A DNA stretch of 64,000 nucleotides from Hericium rajendrae (GCA_033439255.1 CM065882.1:1426001-1490000), one strand, 5' to 3'; shown: positions 46,233 through 57,715, counted from the stretch's first letter. Translations and numbers: made by a program. The notes: generated by a model not told the origin, from the letters alone.

Positions 46233-46840
46233 TATCTTCTTACACTAATGTCTTGAATTGTTTTGTAGAGTTTCACTTTTTTATTAGTTTGGTAAGCTTT
46301 TATATTATCTTTTCATATCAATGCCTTTTCATGTTTATATTTTTGCTTTTTATAGTCATTGTAAGTTTGTATCTTTTGTAGTTATCTAGTAATCTTTGTA
46401 GCTTGTATGATGTATTGTAATAAATTTATATAAAGAATATTATGCTGTTTAATTTTCGATATTTGTAACTTTAAAACATAAAAGTATTAGACTGATAATA
46501 TTTTTCCTGTAAGATGCTGAAACAATATATTTGATAGAGGTGATATATATAAATCTTTCTAACTAGATGTAATATAATAATGGAGATATAGTATATAGTT
46601 GATACAGCTTCTATAGCTGTTTTATACTATAGTAGCTATGACAGCTATAATAGCTTATACTCTATGTTATGATAGCTATGTAGCTTATGCCCTATGCTAT
46701 GGCAGCTATGGCAGCTATGACAGGCTATGATAGATTACTTGACTGCTATGAGATGCTATGTATAAAAGAGGACAGCTATGGACTTAGGAAAGCTATGTAG
46801 CTTACATAGTGTTATATACCAGTGACATATTTCTCTGATG
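46233..46840 (+). mobile_element. right part of CATC element L4
   Basis: Continues the L4 module interrupted at 26620: micro-exon-like 46269-46291 (TTTGTAG acceptor, GTAAGC donor), AT-rich arm, right end ATATTTCTCTGATG at 46840 followed by CA. It sits inside hAT-B. The left end of L4 is not in the window. Confidence 0.6.
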
Positions 46841-48182
46841 CATACACCCCACCACGTAGTAACTGATATGTTTTTGCACATGTCATCCTCCGAGTTCAGG
46901 TATTTGTTGAATGAGTGTTCCCATGCCGGGGTACCAATTGAGAGTTTGGATGCAGAGAGACTGATTGATGACTCGTTCTCATCATCGGAGACCTCAAACA
47001 GATGCCGCAGCTTTGTAGAATGATGGTCCATCTTCTTTTGTTGCAGGGCCGTCTCGTCGTCCCCATATATCTCGATATATTGAGCATGAAACTAATAGTA
47101 AATCATAAGCACAAGTAGCTGTAGCAAAGAACCTGAGATCGGACACACACCAGTTCCTTGGTCATATCTGATGCTGACTGCTGCAAGTCAAAGCTCCAAT
47201 TCTTCTGAAAATACTGCATCTTTCAGCAGGGATCAAGTACTAAAACTAGGTTAACTATAATTGGCAGCAAGAAGAGGTAAGTCTAACTCATTGAGATGAC
47301 ATAAGCATCACTGTCGCCAGTCAGATCATAGTACATCTTGAGAGAATTGAGTGCTGCTGCAAGTGCAGGACAGAAAGCTGCATATTTTGGATCCTCTAAG
47401 CACTTACTCCATGTGCGATGTAAGCTTTCCAGTGCACGAATGGCGTGAGCAAGTGATGGGTACTGATCAGATAAAAAGGCTTGTTGTGCCATGTCTGCAT
47501 ACTAAAAGTCCAAATAATGGCAGTGCTCGGTAAGCAGCGGTCATCAACGTCCAAATCATGGCTTATGCACCAAGAGCAGAGTCGTGAATAATTCTACCTT
47601 GAGCCATTCTTCGGGCTTCAGCCGAAGTTGCTCCAGCTTTGATCTTGCAGTGGCATTCTCCTCGTTGCAGAATAGCTCATCAATGAAACAATTGACAGGC
47701 TGTCCACGTAAAAGCAACCGTGTTGTTAAATATGAGATAGGAACTGTCAACAACAACTCACCTTGCACAGATTGCATGCTCGAACGAGCATTGTGTACAT
47801 TGACAACCAGTGCACTGGCATGTCCAGCAACAGGCCCAACATGTTCGATGCCGCTGGCCTGGGGTCATTGCCTTTATTTGCCAGATCCTCTTCAGCAATT
47901 TTCTGTTGAATTTGTACAAACAAGGCCTTGCGCTTCATCAGGAAGGTTGACAACTTTCTGATTGACCTGACAATTTCTAACCCTACTGACAGCTTCTGAT
48001 TGACCTGATCCACCTGAAAGCAATCTTGAGAAGCAAATATCTGATCAGACTTTTACATTCAAGAAAAGACATTTATTGTCAGATATATAAGTTTTTAATC
48101 TCTAACTAATAGATATATCAAAATTACGATTCCTTAGAATCGTTTACTCTAACCCGCTTTTCAACTCAAAAAAGATGACACC

Positions 48183-48256
48183 CAGCCAATGTAATGCCTT
48201 TTATAGTAATGATTTCTCACATCTTAAAGTAAGGTTGTAGGTTCGATTCTGGCAAT
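48183..48256 (+). other. tRNA-like block of the HINE
   Basis: B-box-like GTAGGTTCGATTCTGG is closer to the canonical GGTTCGANTCC than in HLN1; the A-box-like part is weak. Confidence 0.45.
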
Positions 48257-48636
48257 TGTCATTCTTGTGATTTTAAATGTTTCTGAGAGATATCAGTCTA
48301 CTAAATCAAATTCAATTAGTGTTAAACTATATGCATATGTAAATTAATGCTAGTCTTATTAGAACTGAAAGGTTTTAGTATAAGAAAGTGCAAACTTGTT
48401 GAGATAACAGATATTTAATAGGATATTCTGCACCTTGTCATTGATGTAAGTTAGTGTGGTTTATGATAATATGATAAAGGCAGATTTGACCTAGTCAGAA
48501 CATTTTTTTTTATGAGAATAGGTTCAGAAATGACTGAGATATGAGCAAATCACTTCAAAAGATACCTTTGAGGAGAAGATCATAGTGATTGCATTGTAGC
48601 GGAGCAATGAGTGGTGCTATTTACACGCTAAAGATA

Positions 48637-48671
48637 CCGTTGGAAAGGTCTAATTTGTACCTTTCCAACGG
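48637..48671. repeat. HINE hairpin 1
   Basis: Perfect 13-bp arms CCGTTGGAAAGGT / ACCTTTCCAACGG. Confidence 0.85.
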
Positions 48672-48930
48672 CATATTATACAAGACGATCGGATAAGTAT
48701 TGAGAAAACGCGGTAGCAATTACTGAAGGGTTCATATTAGAGGTAGGAGCAAACTTGTTGAGGCCATATCTTTTTATTGACTCATCCAATTGTAGTGTAC
48801 CTAGCGTCGCTGGAAAGGTATAATAAAGGGCTTTCTGACGCAATCAAGGGACCGGTGATATCTCCAGTACTTAAGGAGGTACACTCGAATTATCACAAAA
48901 CCTCCTATTTGACTATTTTCAAGGTTTTAC

Positions 48931-49023
48931 ATAATCCGCAGCACGGGCAAAATGACATACTCCCGTCCCATGACATCATGAGGGGGACGGGAGTACGTCA
49001 TTTCGCCCGTGCTGCGGATTATA
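48931..49023. repeat. HINE hairpin 2 (about 39-bp arms)
   Basis: Left arm begins ATAATCCGCAGCACGGGC, right arm ends GCCCGTGCTGCGGATTAT; the inner CTCCCGTCCC pairs with GGGACGGGAG. Two mismatches in the stem. Confidence 0.85.
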
Positions 49024-49339
49024 TAAGCAATTTATAAGCAGGAAAAAATCGAAAAAATCATTCAAGTCTAGGGGCAAATCATCAAATCATCTAAGAATAG
49101 GCACATACTGAGTAGTGTAAAAAATCAGTAAAAATCGTGTTAATATGGCCATTGATAGTACTATTCAGAAACGCTTGAGTTTATGTTTATAGCTAGATAA
49201 TTGACAGAGATATAGCCAAATTACTGATTCAGACCCCTAGAAGGCAAAAATAAAATCAATCTAGGCAACATACAACAGTTGACAGACTTTCAAAGGCCAC
49301 ACTTATGTACTTCATAAATGTAAACACAATTTTTAACAA

Positions 49340-49385
49340 GTCACGTGCAACAGCGAGCCTGACCGGGCTCGCTGTTGCACGTGAC
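49340..49385. repeat. HINE hairpin 3
   Basis: Perfect 20-bp arms starting GTCACGTGCAACAGC, 6-nt loop. Confidence 0.85.
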
Positions 49386-50771
49386 CATTATTTTGTCATT
49401 AGTTCAACTCTTGCTGGTAACAAAGTTTAAAAATAAGAGATAAGTGTAAAACAATATATTTTGAAGATGGAGATCTTTGCAGCATTACAATACTAGTATA
49501 TTCAATTCTCTGTTATCTTATTAATTCTGTGAGAATAACACTACAAAGTTAGAACAATTCAAAAGGAATCGTATTGCCGTGCAGAGCATCGGCCCTCTTC
49601 CCCCAAGTCTTTGATATCTGAAATTTTTGAAAATCTGAGAGTGTCTGATTTCAAATCTGGAGGTCAAATATCAGTCAGATGGATCAGACAGTGTCAGACA
49701 CCATCAGATGCTCTCAGACAGTTGCAGATAATTTTCAGATATTTGACCTCCAGATTTGAAAAAAATCTCAGATCAGACACTCTCAGATTTAGAAAATTTC
49801 AGATATCAGAAATTTTGTTATATCTATTAGTTAGAGATTACAAACTTATATATCTGACAATAAATGTCTTTACTTAAATGTAAAAGTTTGATCAGATATT
49901 TGCCTGTTAAGATTGCTTTCAGGTGGATCAGGTCAATCAGGAGCTGTCAGTAGGGTTAGAAATTGTCAGGTCAATCAGAAAGTTGTCAACCTTCCTGATG
50001 TTGCTAGAAGACCATTCCTTTCATTTATATAATTGAGTATACAGTAAATACATAAGGTCCATACCTTGACACAGATAGCATGGACTAGTCCAATCTCATC
50101 ATGTTTATCTGTTGGAGGGATATGGTCTTCGGAGTGGTAGGGATCAAAATGCTTTGATGAGCTTTGCGTCTTCAGCATTGCTTGAGTAGCTATGTTGATG
50201 ACATGAGCAAGACAGCTAGTAAGTAGTATGTCTTATATCAGAAGATAGACTATTTGAATACTAATGAGGGGATGTACTGGATGCGATGCTCTTTGCTGTT
50301 GTATGGCTTCTCTGTATCTCGCCGAATCAGACAAGCGAACTCCGTCATCATCATGTTATTGTTGCTGGCATTATCACATGAGACATGGCCTGCCTGAAAT
50401 GAACAACAAGTCAGAAACTAAGAATAAAACAAGCTAGGAACTGATACTAACCTTATGAATGATCCCAACATGGAGGACAATCTTGTAGAGTGCCTGTCCA
50501 AGGCAAAAGCCAGAGTGGGCACTATTCAAGCACGTGAATCTGATGAGGCCGGAATGTAGGTCCCAGGCACCATTGGCACCTACCTCAATCCAGTGTGCAG
50601 TGATGGCAAAATAGGCATCAACATTGCTTGCTTGCCAACCATCACAAGTAAACGAGACACATCCTTTTACTGCATCACTCTTCATTCAACGTTACCACAG
50701 ATACAAGTTTAATTTAGGTGCATGGTAAACATACATTCAGCCATTTCTTGAGGTCACGCAGATGCTTGCAC

Positions 50772-50828
50772 CACAGGTCAATAATCTCAGCACAGGTCAA
50801 TAATCTCAGCACAGGTCAATAATCTCAG
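50772..50828 (-). repeat. 19-bp triplication in hAT-B
   Basis: CACAGGTCAATAATCTCAG three times head to tail, adding 38 bp and shifting the frame. Confidence 0.9.
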
Positions 50829-51172
50829 CACAGGTCACCTTCCTGCTCGGTATACCGACACCATTCTTTGCACGTGAAGCCAGCTCCAGCATAGCTTTAA
50901 ACTGTGGGTGTTCGAAAGCATTCAGAGACTAGAGATCCAGTGCCACAGTTAGTGGCAAAGCAGCGAGGTAGGAGCAAATTTCATTGGACCTAGTCAGTTG
51001 CAATCAACCACTCCAGCACAACTCGCTTGAACTCATTATCAGAGTAGGGAGTAACTTTCTCCGTGGGCTTTACATGCTCATCTAAACCCGTCTGGGTCAC
51101 GGACAGTGCTTTTGCAGCTTGGCGCCATGCCTCAGTATCATCAGAAAGCATCGACACAAAGTTATTTGTCTT

Positions 51173-51206
51173 CATCTGAGAAAACTAAATTTTATATAGC
51201 TGCAGG
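51173..51206. mobile_element. left-end stub of CATC element L6
   Basis: CATCTGAGAAAACTAAATT then TATATAGCTGCAGG, identical in layout to L-element ends. The hAT-A terminus follows at once, so hAT-A inserted into L6, which sits in hAT-B (TT at 51171-51172). Confidence 0.6.
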
Positions 51207-52951
51207 TAGGGATCTGCAGGGGTAAACCCCCAGGTATCGGGACCCTAACCCTTACCCCTACCCCTTGCATACCCTACCCCCGAACCCGCGGGTATCAAGG
51301 GGTACGGGTACATTGCAGGGGTAGAAGGGTATGGAAGGGTATGTACCCTTCGGGGGATATGTTCAGGGGTAGTCAGCTATATTGTAGAGCAGTACAGTAA
51401 CAAAGATATATCTATACATCATCCCGACCCTTCACTGCAGCAATAGAGTCCCATCCATCTGCGAACTCCTGCTCTTCATCAGTGGGATCCTCTTCTACAT
51501 CAGGGAGCTTAGCAACTTTATAAATATCGCTGTCTTTAATCATCCCTAGGAGGCTCCATGTTCCCAGACACAGGAGTGCATGGGTCGTTTGAGCTGAAAG
51601 TCGATTACAGATGTAGGGTAACAGTAGACAACCCCGACTGAAAACACGTTCGACATCCACAAAGGTTGCTAACAAGGGCCATGAGTGTCGATCAAGGTAA
51701 CAAATGGAGAAACGGACCTGGGATTGTAAGGTAATCCAGCACCACATCAGGTAAATCTGTTTTCTACATAGCTTCCAGCCAATGATATGACTCTTATGAT
51801 AGTACTATGAACCCTATGTATTTTGACAGCACAGCTATATAACTCTATGAGATCTATCATAGCTTTGATAGTTGTTGGTGGAGGGTATATAGAGCTATGT
51901 AGTTATGAGTTGCAGCTATGGCAGCTATGTAATGCTCTGAGGTTGTTATCAATGCTATGACTCCAACCATGGCATATCTAGATCCTAAAGATATATCAGG
52001 GCAGGAGCATCCCAAGGCCAGATGTGTGAGTTCAAAATATTTATATTGTAGACTCAATGATAAACAGTAGCTAGTTCTACTATACTAGGGGTCAGGTAAG
52101 TAAAAACTAAGTAGATAATCAGACATTGTCGAAGACAGCATTTTTGGGCTGGTGCAGACACGCGCGTGCAGCGTCAGAAGTCGGCGCGAGGCCCGGGGCC
52201 CGTGCGCGACAGGGCGGGCATGCGCACGACGCACGGCCGGCCTGCGGCAGGAGGTGCTGGGCATGGGGTCCGTGCGCAAAGCGCGGAGGGCCGGCGCGAG
52301 GCGTCAAGCTGCGGCGGGTCCGTGCACGTGATGCGGCAGACCTGCATGCAGGAGGTGCGGGACGTGAGGTTCGCGCGCAAGGCAGCAGGCCCATGCACGA
52401 GGCACGGGAGGCATGCACGGGGCATGGGCTGCTGGCATGGGGCGTTGGGTCCATGCACGAGATATCAGGCTGAGGCGGGCCCGTGCGCGAGATGAAGGCT
52501 TGCGCGCAAGGTGCGATGGCCGCACGCAGGAAAGTGGCGTGGGGTGCAAGGTGTGGGGCCTGCGTGCGAGGCATCGCGCTGCTGCAGGCCTGCACACAAC
52601 GCGTGGCAACATGCGCGGGTGAGCAGGGCCACGTGCGACATGTGTGCGCATGTGCTGGCTTGCGTGCATTCCCGTGCATGGTTGGGGCCATGCGTGAGCC
52701 GGTGAGAGTCCCCGCACCAACATGTGTGCCATACGCATCAAGGACTGGCCGCAAGCTGTCAAGACTGGGTTCAGGAGAACAGTGAAGCCATCCAAGTCAC
52801 CCCAAGGGATCAAGGATCAAAGAGCAGAGGATGTCATAGAGAGTAGAGACAGGCTGAGAATGTCTAGGGTACAATGGGACTGGAGAGTCAAGTGGACAAA
52901 CTGAGGAAGCCAGTCAGGAAGGTAGCCCTATATATACTGGAAGGATAGCCC

Positions 52952-53080
52952 AAAGGGGAACAAGAGATATCCTGAAAGGGGAACAAGGGGAAGGGGAACA
53001 AGGGATGTCCCAAAGGGGAACAAGGGATATCCTAAAGGGGAACAAGGGATATCCTAACAGGGAACAAGGGGACATAACAA
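52952..53080 (+). repeat. ~21-bp minisatellite in L5
   Basis: AAAGGGGAACAAGGGATATCC-like units, about six imperfect copies. Confidence 0.75.
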
Positions 53081-53247
53081 GGGAGTGTCCATATAGGGAA
53101 CAAAGGGAATGAAGAAGACCAATGGGCGATTCATGACACAAGCCAGCATGCGCACGCATTCGCGGCGTTGTGCTGGCGCTGTCGTGTGGGGCCATGCGTG
53201 TGGGCATGTGAGGGCAGGCGGTGCAGTGCGCGGCCGCACGACGCGTT

Positions 53248-53285
53248 GTCGAGTCTCGTTCATTGTCATGGCAACGAGACTCGAC
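53248..53285. promoter_or_regulatory. X-box-like palindrome of L5
   Basis: Arms GTCGAGTCTCGTT / AACGAGACTCGAC; centre CATTGTCATGGC, so one half-site (ATGGCAAC) is intact and the other changed. Confidence 0.5.
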
Positions 53286-53592
53286 GCTGGCCTTGCAGGC
53301 CACCCACGGCTCTTGAGGCCATGCGTGTGGTCGTTGGGCACATTTGCACGTGATTGGGGCTGTGCCCGAGCCGGTGGGAGCCCCCACGCATTGTTGCAGC
53401 TGTGTGCACAGGAAGGGGCCCGTCAATACTGCGCGTGGGTGACGTGTGTCGGCGGTGCGGGCGTGGGTTGTTGAAGGCACGGGAGGTGACAGGAACGGGG
53501 AGTGGGGACAAGCGCGGACGGTGCGCGAGAGGCGATGCGAGGTGTTGGAGGGCACGCAGGGGGTTGTGGAGTGTCAAAGAACAGGCAAAAAT

Positions 53593-53624
53593 GAGAGTCT
53601 CGCTTGATAACGAGCGAGACTCTC
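53593..53624 (-). other. 3'-splice-site hairpin of L5
   Basis: Arms GAGAGTCTCGCTTG / CGAGCGAGACTCTC, loop ATAA, one G-T pair. Compared with L0 the A-T pair at the sixth base is C-G here. Minus-strand intron: GTGAGT donor at 53669, branch GTACTAAT, AG at 53622. Confidence 0.65.
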
Positions 53625-53787
53625 GAGATTAGTACAATAAGAAAAGAATATAAGTCATTTTTTACTCACCTAGGTCCCTCTAACTCCTTCTCAAACTATC
53701 CAACCTTTATGCTGACGGGAATGATGAGGAATGACAAGTGAGGAAGGCTTGAGAGAGGGAGTTATGAGATGAAGTCGAACGACGCGT

Positions 53788-53812
53788 CGTTCGGTGCTTC
53801 AGCCACCGAACG
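53788..53812. promoter_or_regulatory. promoter-proximal hairpin of L5
   Basis: Arms CGTTCGGTG / CACCGAACG, loop CTTCAGC; the outer stem is TCGAAC / GTTCGA instead of L0's CTTCGAC / GTCGAAG. Confidence 0.6.
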
Positions 53813-54052
53813 TGCACGAGTTCGAATGTTTTCGAACCTAGTAAATCAAATAAAACCGTAACAATTAAGAAAAAAAGACCACATATAGCGTTTGCTAATA
53901 GAATATAATTGAATGAGCTTCACATCTATCAAAAGTGTTGAAAGCTGTCGGGCAGTGAGGCAACGTTATCTGGCACTTAGCCTCTGACGTGGTGCCTGGG
54001 CCGGGCGCCAGCAGACACATTTGGTGCTCCGCCGGGCAAACCCGTGCTCACC

Positions 54053-54090
54053 TATATAACTCTCGCTCGACGCGCGTTCTCTCTTTCTCT
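54053..54090 (+). promoter_or_regulatory. TATA-type promoter of L5
   Basis: CTATATAACTCTCGCTCGAC, then CTCTCTTTCTC and ACCACCAC. Confidence 0.5.
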
Positions 54091-54302
54091 TCAACCACCA
54101 CATTCTCTCTTCGCTCCGACTTTTCTTGGGACTTCATCTTTCGTTTCTCAACCTTCGGTAAGTTCTTATCCTTCATCTTTATTGTTCTATGCTTACCTTA
54201 TTAATGTTTTAGACTTATATCTCTGCTTTTATTTAACATTTTTAGTATGTTTCAATGTCTTATCATTGTTGACTTAGTACTAACTAATCTACTGCTTTAT
54301 AG

Positions 54303-54329
54303 ATTATATTTTCGCTTTTTGTAATCTTG
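54303..54329 (+). other. micro-exon-like motif of L5
   Basis: TTATAG acceptor, 27 nt ending CTTTTTGTAATCTTG, then GTAAGC donor. Confidence 0.45.
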
Positions 54330-55739
54330 GTAAGCTTACTATAATTGTCTTCATTAGTAGTAAGTGTTAGTAGTGTTTAGTTTTATATTAGTGTGTTTGT
54401 GTAATAAAATGAATACAATTATGATGGATTAAACAAAGTTTACAATTGTGTGATTTTTTAAATTTAAGATCTGCTGTATAGATGAAAAAGAAATGTAGAT
54501 TTATAATTTTAATATATTCTATTGCTTCAATAGATATATTTAATCTGCATATTCAATATAATATATATAAATGGTATAAGTATCATGACTTTGATAGACA
54601 CTCATAGCCTTTATAGCTAGAGATACTATGATAGCTGCATAGTTGGCTATGATAGCTATGATAGCACTTCATAGCATTGCCTTTCAGCTCTATAGCACTA
54701 CATAGCTTTCCTCTTTAGCTATGAGAGCCTATGCAATAAAGGGCAGTGCTATGAATCTAGGAAAGCTATGTAGGACTTATCGAGCTATGTAATACTTACA
54801 GATTTTCCTGATGCATGCAAGATAGCTGCAGGAACATCGTGCATTTTTCAGACCACCATTTAAGGACGTCAGGGATGGCCTTGGGATCAGTGCTCAGATA
54901 AGCATCGAGCTCGTCCCAGAGCTCAGAACGCTTGGGAGCGGTAAGAGTGGGTAGATTGTCGAAGATGTTCAAAGATTGAGCTTGTTGTGAGGACTGAACG
55001 AGGCATGCATGAGATCGACGATGCCTGCTAGTAATGTCCGAGACTCACCTTCTCACCAGTGCCCTGTACCGGGTCTGCTTCAACTTCCTCAATATCCTTG
55101 TCAATGTCTCGGTAGCATCACTCAAACTTGTCATGCACAATCTGCTCAGCAGTGTTGATCCAGTCTTGTTCCCACTGCGCAGCCTTGAAGTATGCTAACT
55201 TGTGTCTGGGATGGAGAACTAATACCACGGCAGTACACTATGAGTAATTTAATCGCAACAAAGAGCAGAAAAACTCACCCATAGCAATCCTATATACTTC
55301 AGAGCTATCGGTCAAGCTGTAATACTCATTCAAGGTCCGTTTGGTGAAGCTGAGTGATGCACGAATTGATGGGTCATAAGCACAGTTGGAGGTGCCGGTC
55401 GTGAAAACATGGTCGATATGGTCGATAGCAGGGATGACGGTTGCAAGATTAGGGGTGGCACGTGAAAAGAACTGGGTCGTGTCTTTTAAGACCTGATCGG
55501 AGGGGCATAAGACAAGGGTGAGTGAGGGTGAGCATTGTTTGAGTGGAGAGGTGCGTATGTAAATGTATGTAAACATGTGGGTGCTCAACTCACCTGCAGC
55601 ACATCGCGGAGTTGACTGAGCACGTTCCACTCTTCTTCTCTCAGTTCAAACTTCCTGAGATCCATGTTTCTGTCAGCCGTTAGCTCGTCTACCACATCAG
55701 GAAGAGCCAAATTTAATGGCTGGTCTGATGACCTGACTG

Positions 55740-56850
55740 GTCTGAAAATTTTTTAATGTCTGATACTCAAATATGAATAAAACAATGAGTAGATACTTTT
55801 TTGACTTCAGATATACTTCAGATGCTATCAGAGCCATCAGATTTTGAAATCTTCTCAGAAATAAGTGATTTGTTCAGAAATTGAACATGTTTTCAGAAAA
55901 AAATATAATATATCAGACATTATCATGTAGGTCTCTATTTTTCAGACCAAATCAGGACTATCAGAATTAAAAGTTTTATCAGAAATTAGAATTGTTATCA
56001 GACATTCAACAAGTAGTCAGACAAATTACAAATGTCAGACATAATCATATAGGTCTTTATTTTTCAGACAAAATCAGACATAATCATGTAGGTCTCTATC
56101 TTTCAGATAAAGTCAGACCTTTCAGACTTTAACATGTCATTAGAAACTTGATCTGCTATCAGAAAAATAGAAATATCAGACATAATCATGTAAGTCTCTA
56201 TTTTTCAGACAAAATCAGAATTATCAGAACTAAAAGTTTTGTTAGAGATACAAATTGTTGTCAGATATTGTACTAATAATCAGAAAAAATAAAAATGTCA
56301 GACATAATCATGTAGGTCTTTATTTTTCAGATCAATACAGATCTTTCAGACTTTGACACCTTGTCAGATGCAAAGATATTATCAGATATTCTAAAGACCA
56401 TCACAAATATCAGACATAATCATGTAAGTCTCTATCCCTTTACAAATATTAGGCATAATCATATAGGTCTCTATCCTTAAAAAACAATTAGAGCTGTCAG
56501 AGTGACTTTAAGATTCTGTCAGACAAAAGCAATGTAGTCAGACATTGTTATTTAAATCTTTCTCTTCAGACATAATCAGACATAATCAGACATTTTAGAC
56601 TTTGGCTTCTTGTCAGACACAAAGATTACGGTTAGACATGTTAGTCTTGATGTATATGTTAGAAACCCACTAGAAAACTCAGACTCAGATTTTTATTTTT
56701 ATTTTTATTTTTTTTTACAAAAAGTCAGAAATGCTACATTGCTCAGACATCATCAGACATGTCAGAAATTTTACATCATTCTCAGACAAATCACTCACTA
56801 TTCAGATCTCATCAGACCAATCAGACATTATAGTATTATTTAGATGTTGA
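55740..56850 (+). repeat. TCAGACATAATC satellite arm of S
   Basis: The CATAATCATGTAGGTCT core recurs about every 60-130 bp, separated by TCAGA-rich sequence. Confidence 0.75.
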
Positions 56851-56999
56851 AGTCAAACTTGAACTTCGAGTCAAATTTGGAGTGAGACAGATTCAAACAA
56901 ACAATACTATGCAAATACTGGATTGAGTCTTTATTTCACCATCACAGACTAAGGCACTAGGTGCATATATCAACGACAAGCAAGAATCCATGTGCTACT

Positions 57000-57530
57000 G
57001 ACAGGCATTGGGATCATAAATATACTCTGGTGCAGAGGGCAACCGTGGGGATGCACACATCATTGTAAGGCCGTGTTTGCCATGGTGAGGACATGCACAG
57101 GACTGCGGGGTCACATGGATGTTATGCATGTCCACGCACAAGCGTATACGAGAAGGCGAACGAGTTGTGGGATGGGCAATGGGTGTAAAGCGGAGTGCGC
57201 GAGGAAGACAGGACATTGCGCGGGAGATGGGACACGGGGAAGGCAACGAACGAGGCGTGGAGCACGGAAGAGGCGAGGAGGGAGGGTTAGCACGATAAGT
57301 CATCGAGGAAACCCGGCTTTACTTACTTACGACACGTCTGTGCCACGCAGAAGGCATGTACACTACTGGCTAGGCCGTGTGCCTAATAGCCGTGCGGAGA
57401 CACGAGGGAGATGGCTGGGATGGGTGCTGGGCATGGGGCGGAGGGCACGGAAGATGGGGCATGGCAAACACAGCGTGCGGGGTGCGGGTTGTGGGAGCAG
57501 TAAGGGGTGGATTGAGTCTTGAGATAGTAC
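57000..57530. repeat. GC-rich core of S, left part
   Basis: GTGCGGGG/GCATGG-type words as in L cores; a 176-codon open frame here is not accepted as a gene. Confidence 0.45.
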
Positions 57531-57538
57531 ACAAAACA

Positions 57539-57570
57539 GGGAGTACTGCTCGATATCGAACAGTGCTCCC
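57539..57570 (-). other. 3'-splice-site hairpin S-1
   Basis: Arms GGGAGTACTGCTCG / CGAACAGTGCTCCC (one G-T, one mismatch). Minus-strand donor GTAAGT at 57614, branch GAGCTAAC. Confidence 0.55.
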
Positions 57571-57689
57571 CAGTTAGCTCGATAAACAGAGAAATAACAG
57601 AGTTAGTAACTTACCTAGGAACACTCTCAACTTCCTTCCACTTTCGAACCTCCTCTCCGGCCTCCAAGTTGTGCGAAATTCGAGCACAA

Positions 57690-57715
57690 GAACGAGCCTT
57701 TTACGGCTCGTTCTA
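57690..57715. repeat. 10-bp hairpin in S
   Basis: AGAACGAGCC / GGCTCGTTCT around a 6-nt loop; sits where the promoter-proximal hairpin would be. Confidence 0.5.

Larger units (their letters stand above)
48124..49607 (+). mobile_element. Helentron-associated element (HINE, 1484 bp) inside M2
   Basis: 5' TTACGATTCCTTAGAATCG, 3' GGAATCGT, hairpin, GGCCCTCTTCCCCCAAG then T. M1 and M3 give the empty site: AAAATCTTTG becomes AAAA-element-TCTTTG, no duplication. Carries a diverged tRNA-like block and three long hairpins; no coding capacity. The interior is unrelated to HLN1. Confidence 0.8.
47936..50000. mobile_element. MITE M2 (CATC-M family), split by a HINE
   Basis: CATCAGGAAGGTTGACAAC start, inverse end, target duplication TT (47934-47935, 50001-50002). 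Without the HINE it is 581 bp, like M1 and M3. It landed at the 5' edge of a hAT-B exon. Confidence 0.8.
46843..51170 (-). pseudogene. hAT transposase B, interrupted and missing both ends
   Basis: Minus-strand exons with short introns. In order: KTNNFVSMLSDDTEAW and EFKRVVLEWLIATD (51170-50990), VSFTCDGWQASNVDAYF and ITAHWIEV (RNase H-like start, about 50690-50560), SCDNASNNNMMMTEF (about 50390-50330), M2 insertion, DMPVHWLSMYTMLVRACN (about 47860-47790), EQLRLKPEEWLKV, QYPSLAHAIRALESLHRTW, YYDLTGDSDAYVISM, then HSFNKYLNSEDD and TTWWGV before L4 cuts it at 46842. The C-terminal dimerisation segment and N terminus are absent. A 19-bp triplication (50772-50828) shifts the frame. The family moves DNA by cut and paste; this copy cannot. 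Confidence 0.75.
52140..53570. repeat. CpG-rich degenerate core of L5
   Basis: Words such as GGCCCGTGCGCGAG and GGCATGCACG; open frames up to 213 codons are composition artefacts. Broken by a less GC-rich stretch 52740-53100. Confidence 0.65.
51745..54812 (+). mobile_element. CATC element L5 (3.07 kb)
   Basis: Ends CATCAGGTAAATCTG and CAGATTTTCCTGATG; target duplication CA (51743-51744, 54813-54814). Inserted in the last coding region of hAT-A, where its removal rejoins MVLDYLTIP in frame. Full L architecture in the plus direction plus a private minisatellite (52952-53080). Confidence 0.8.
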
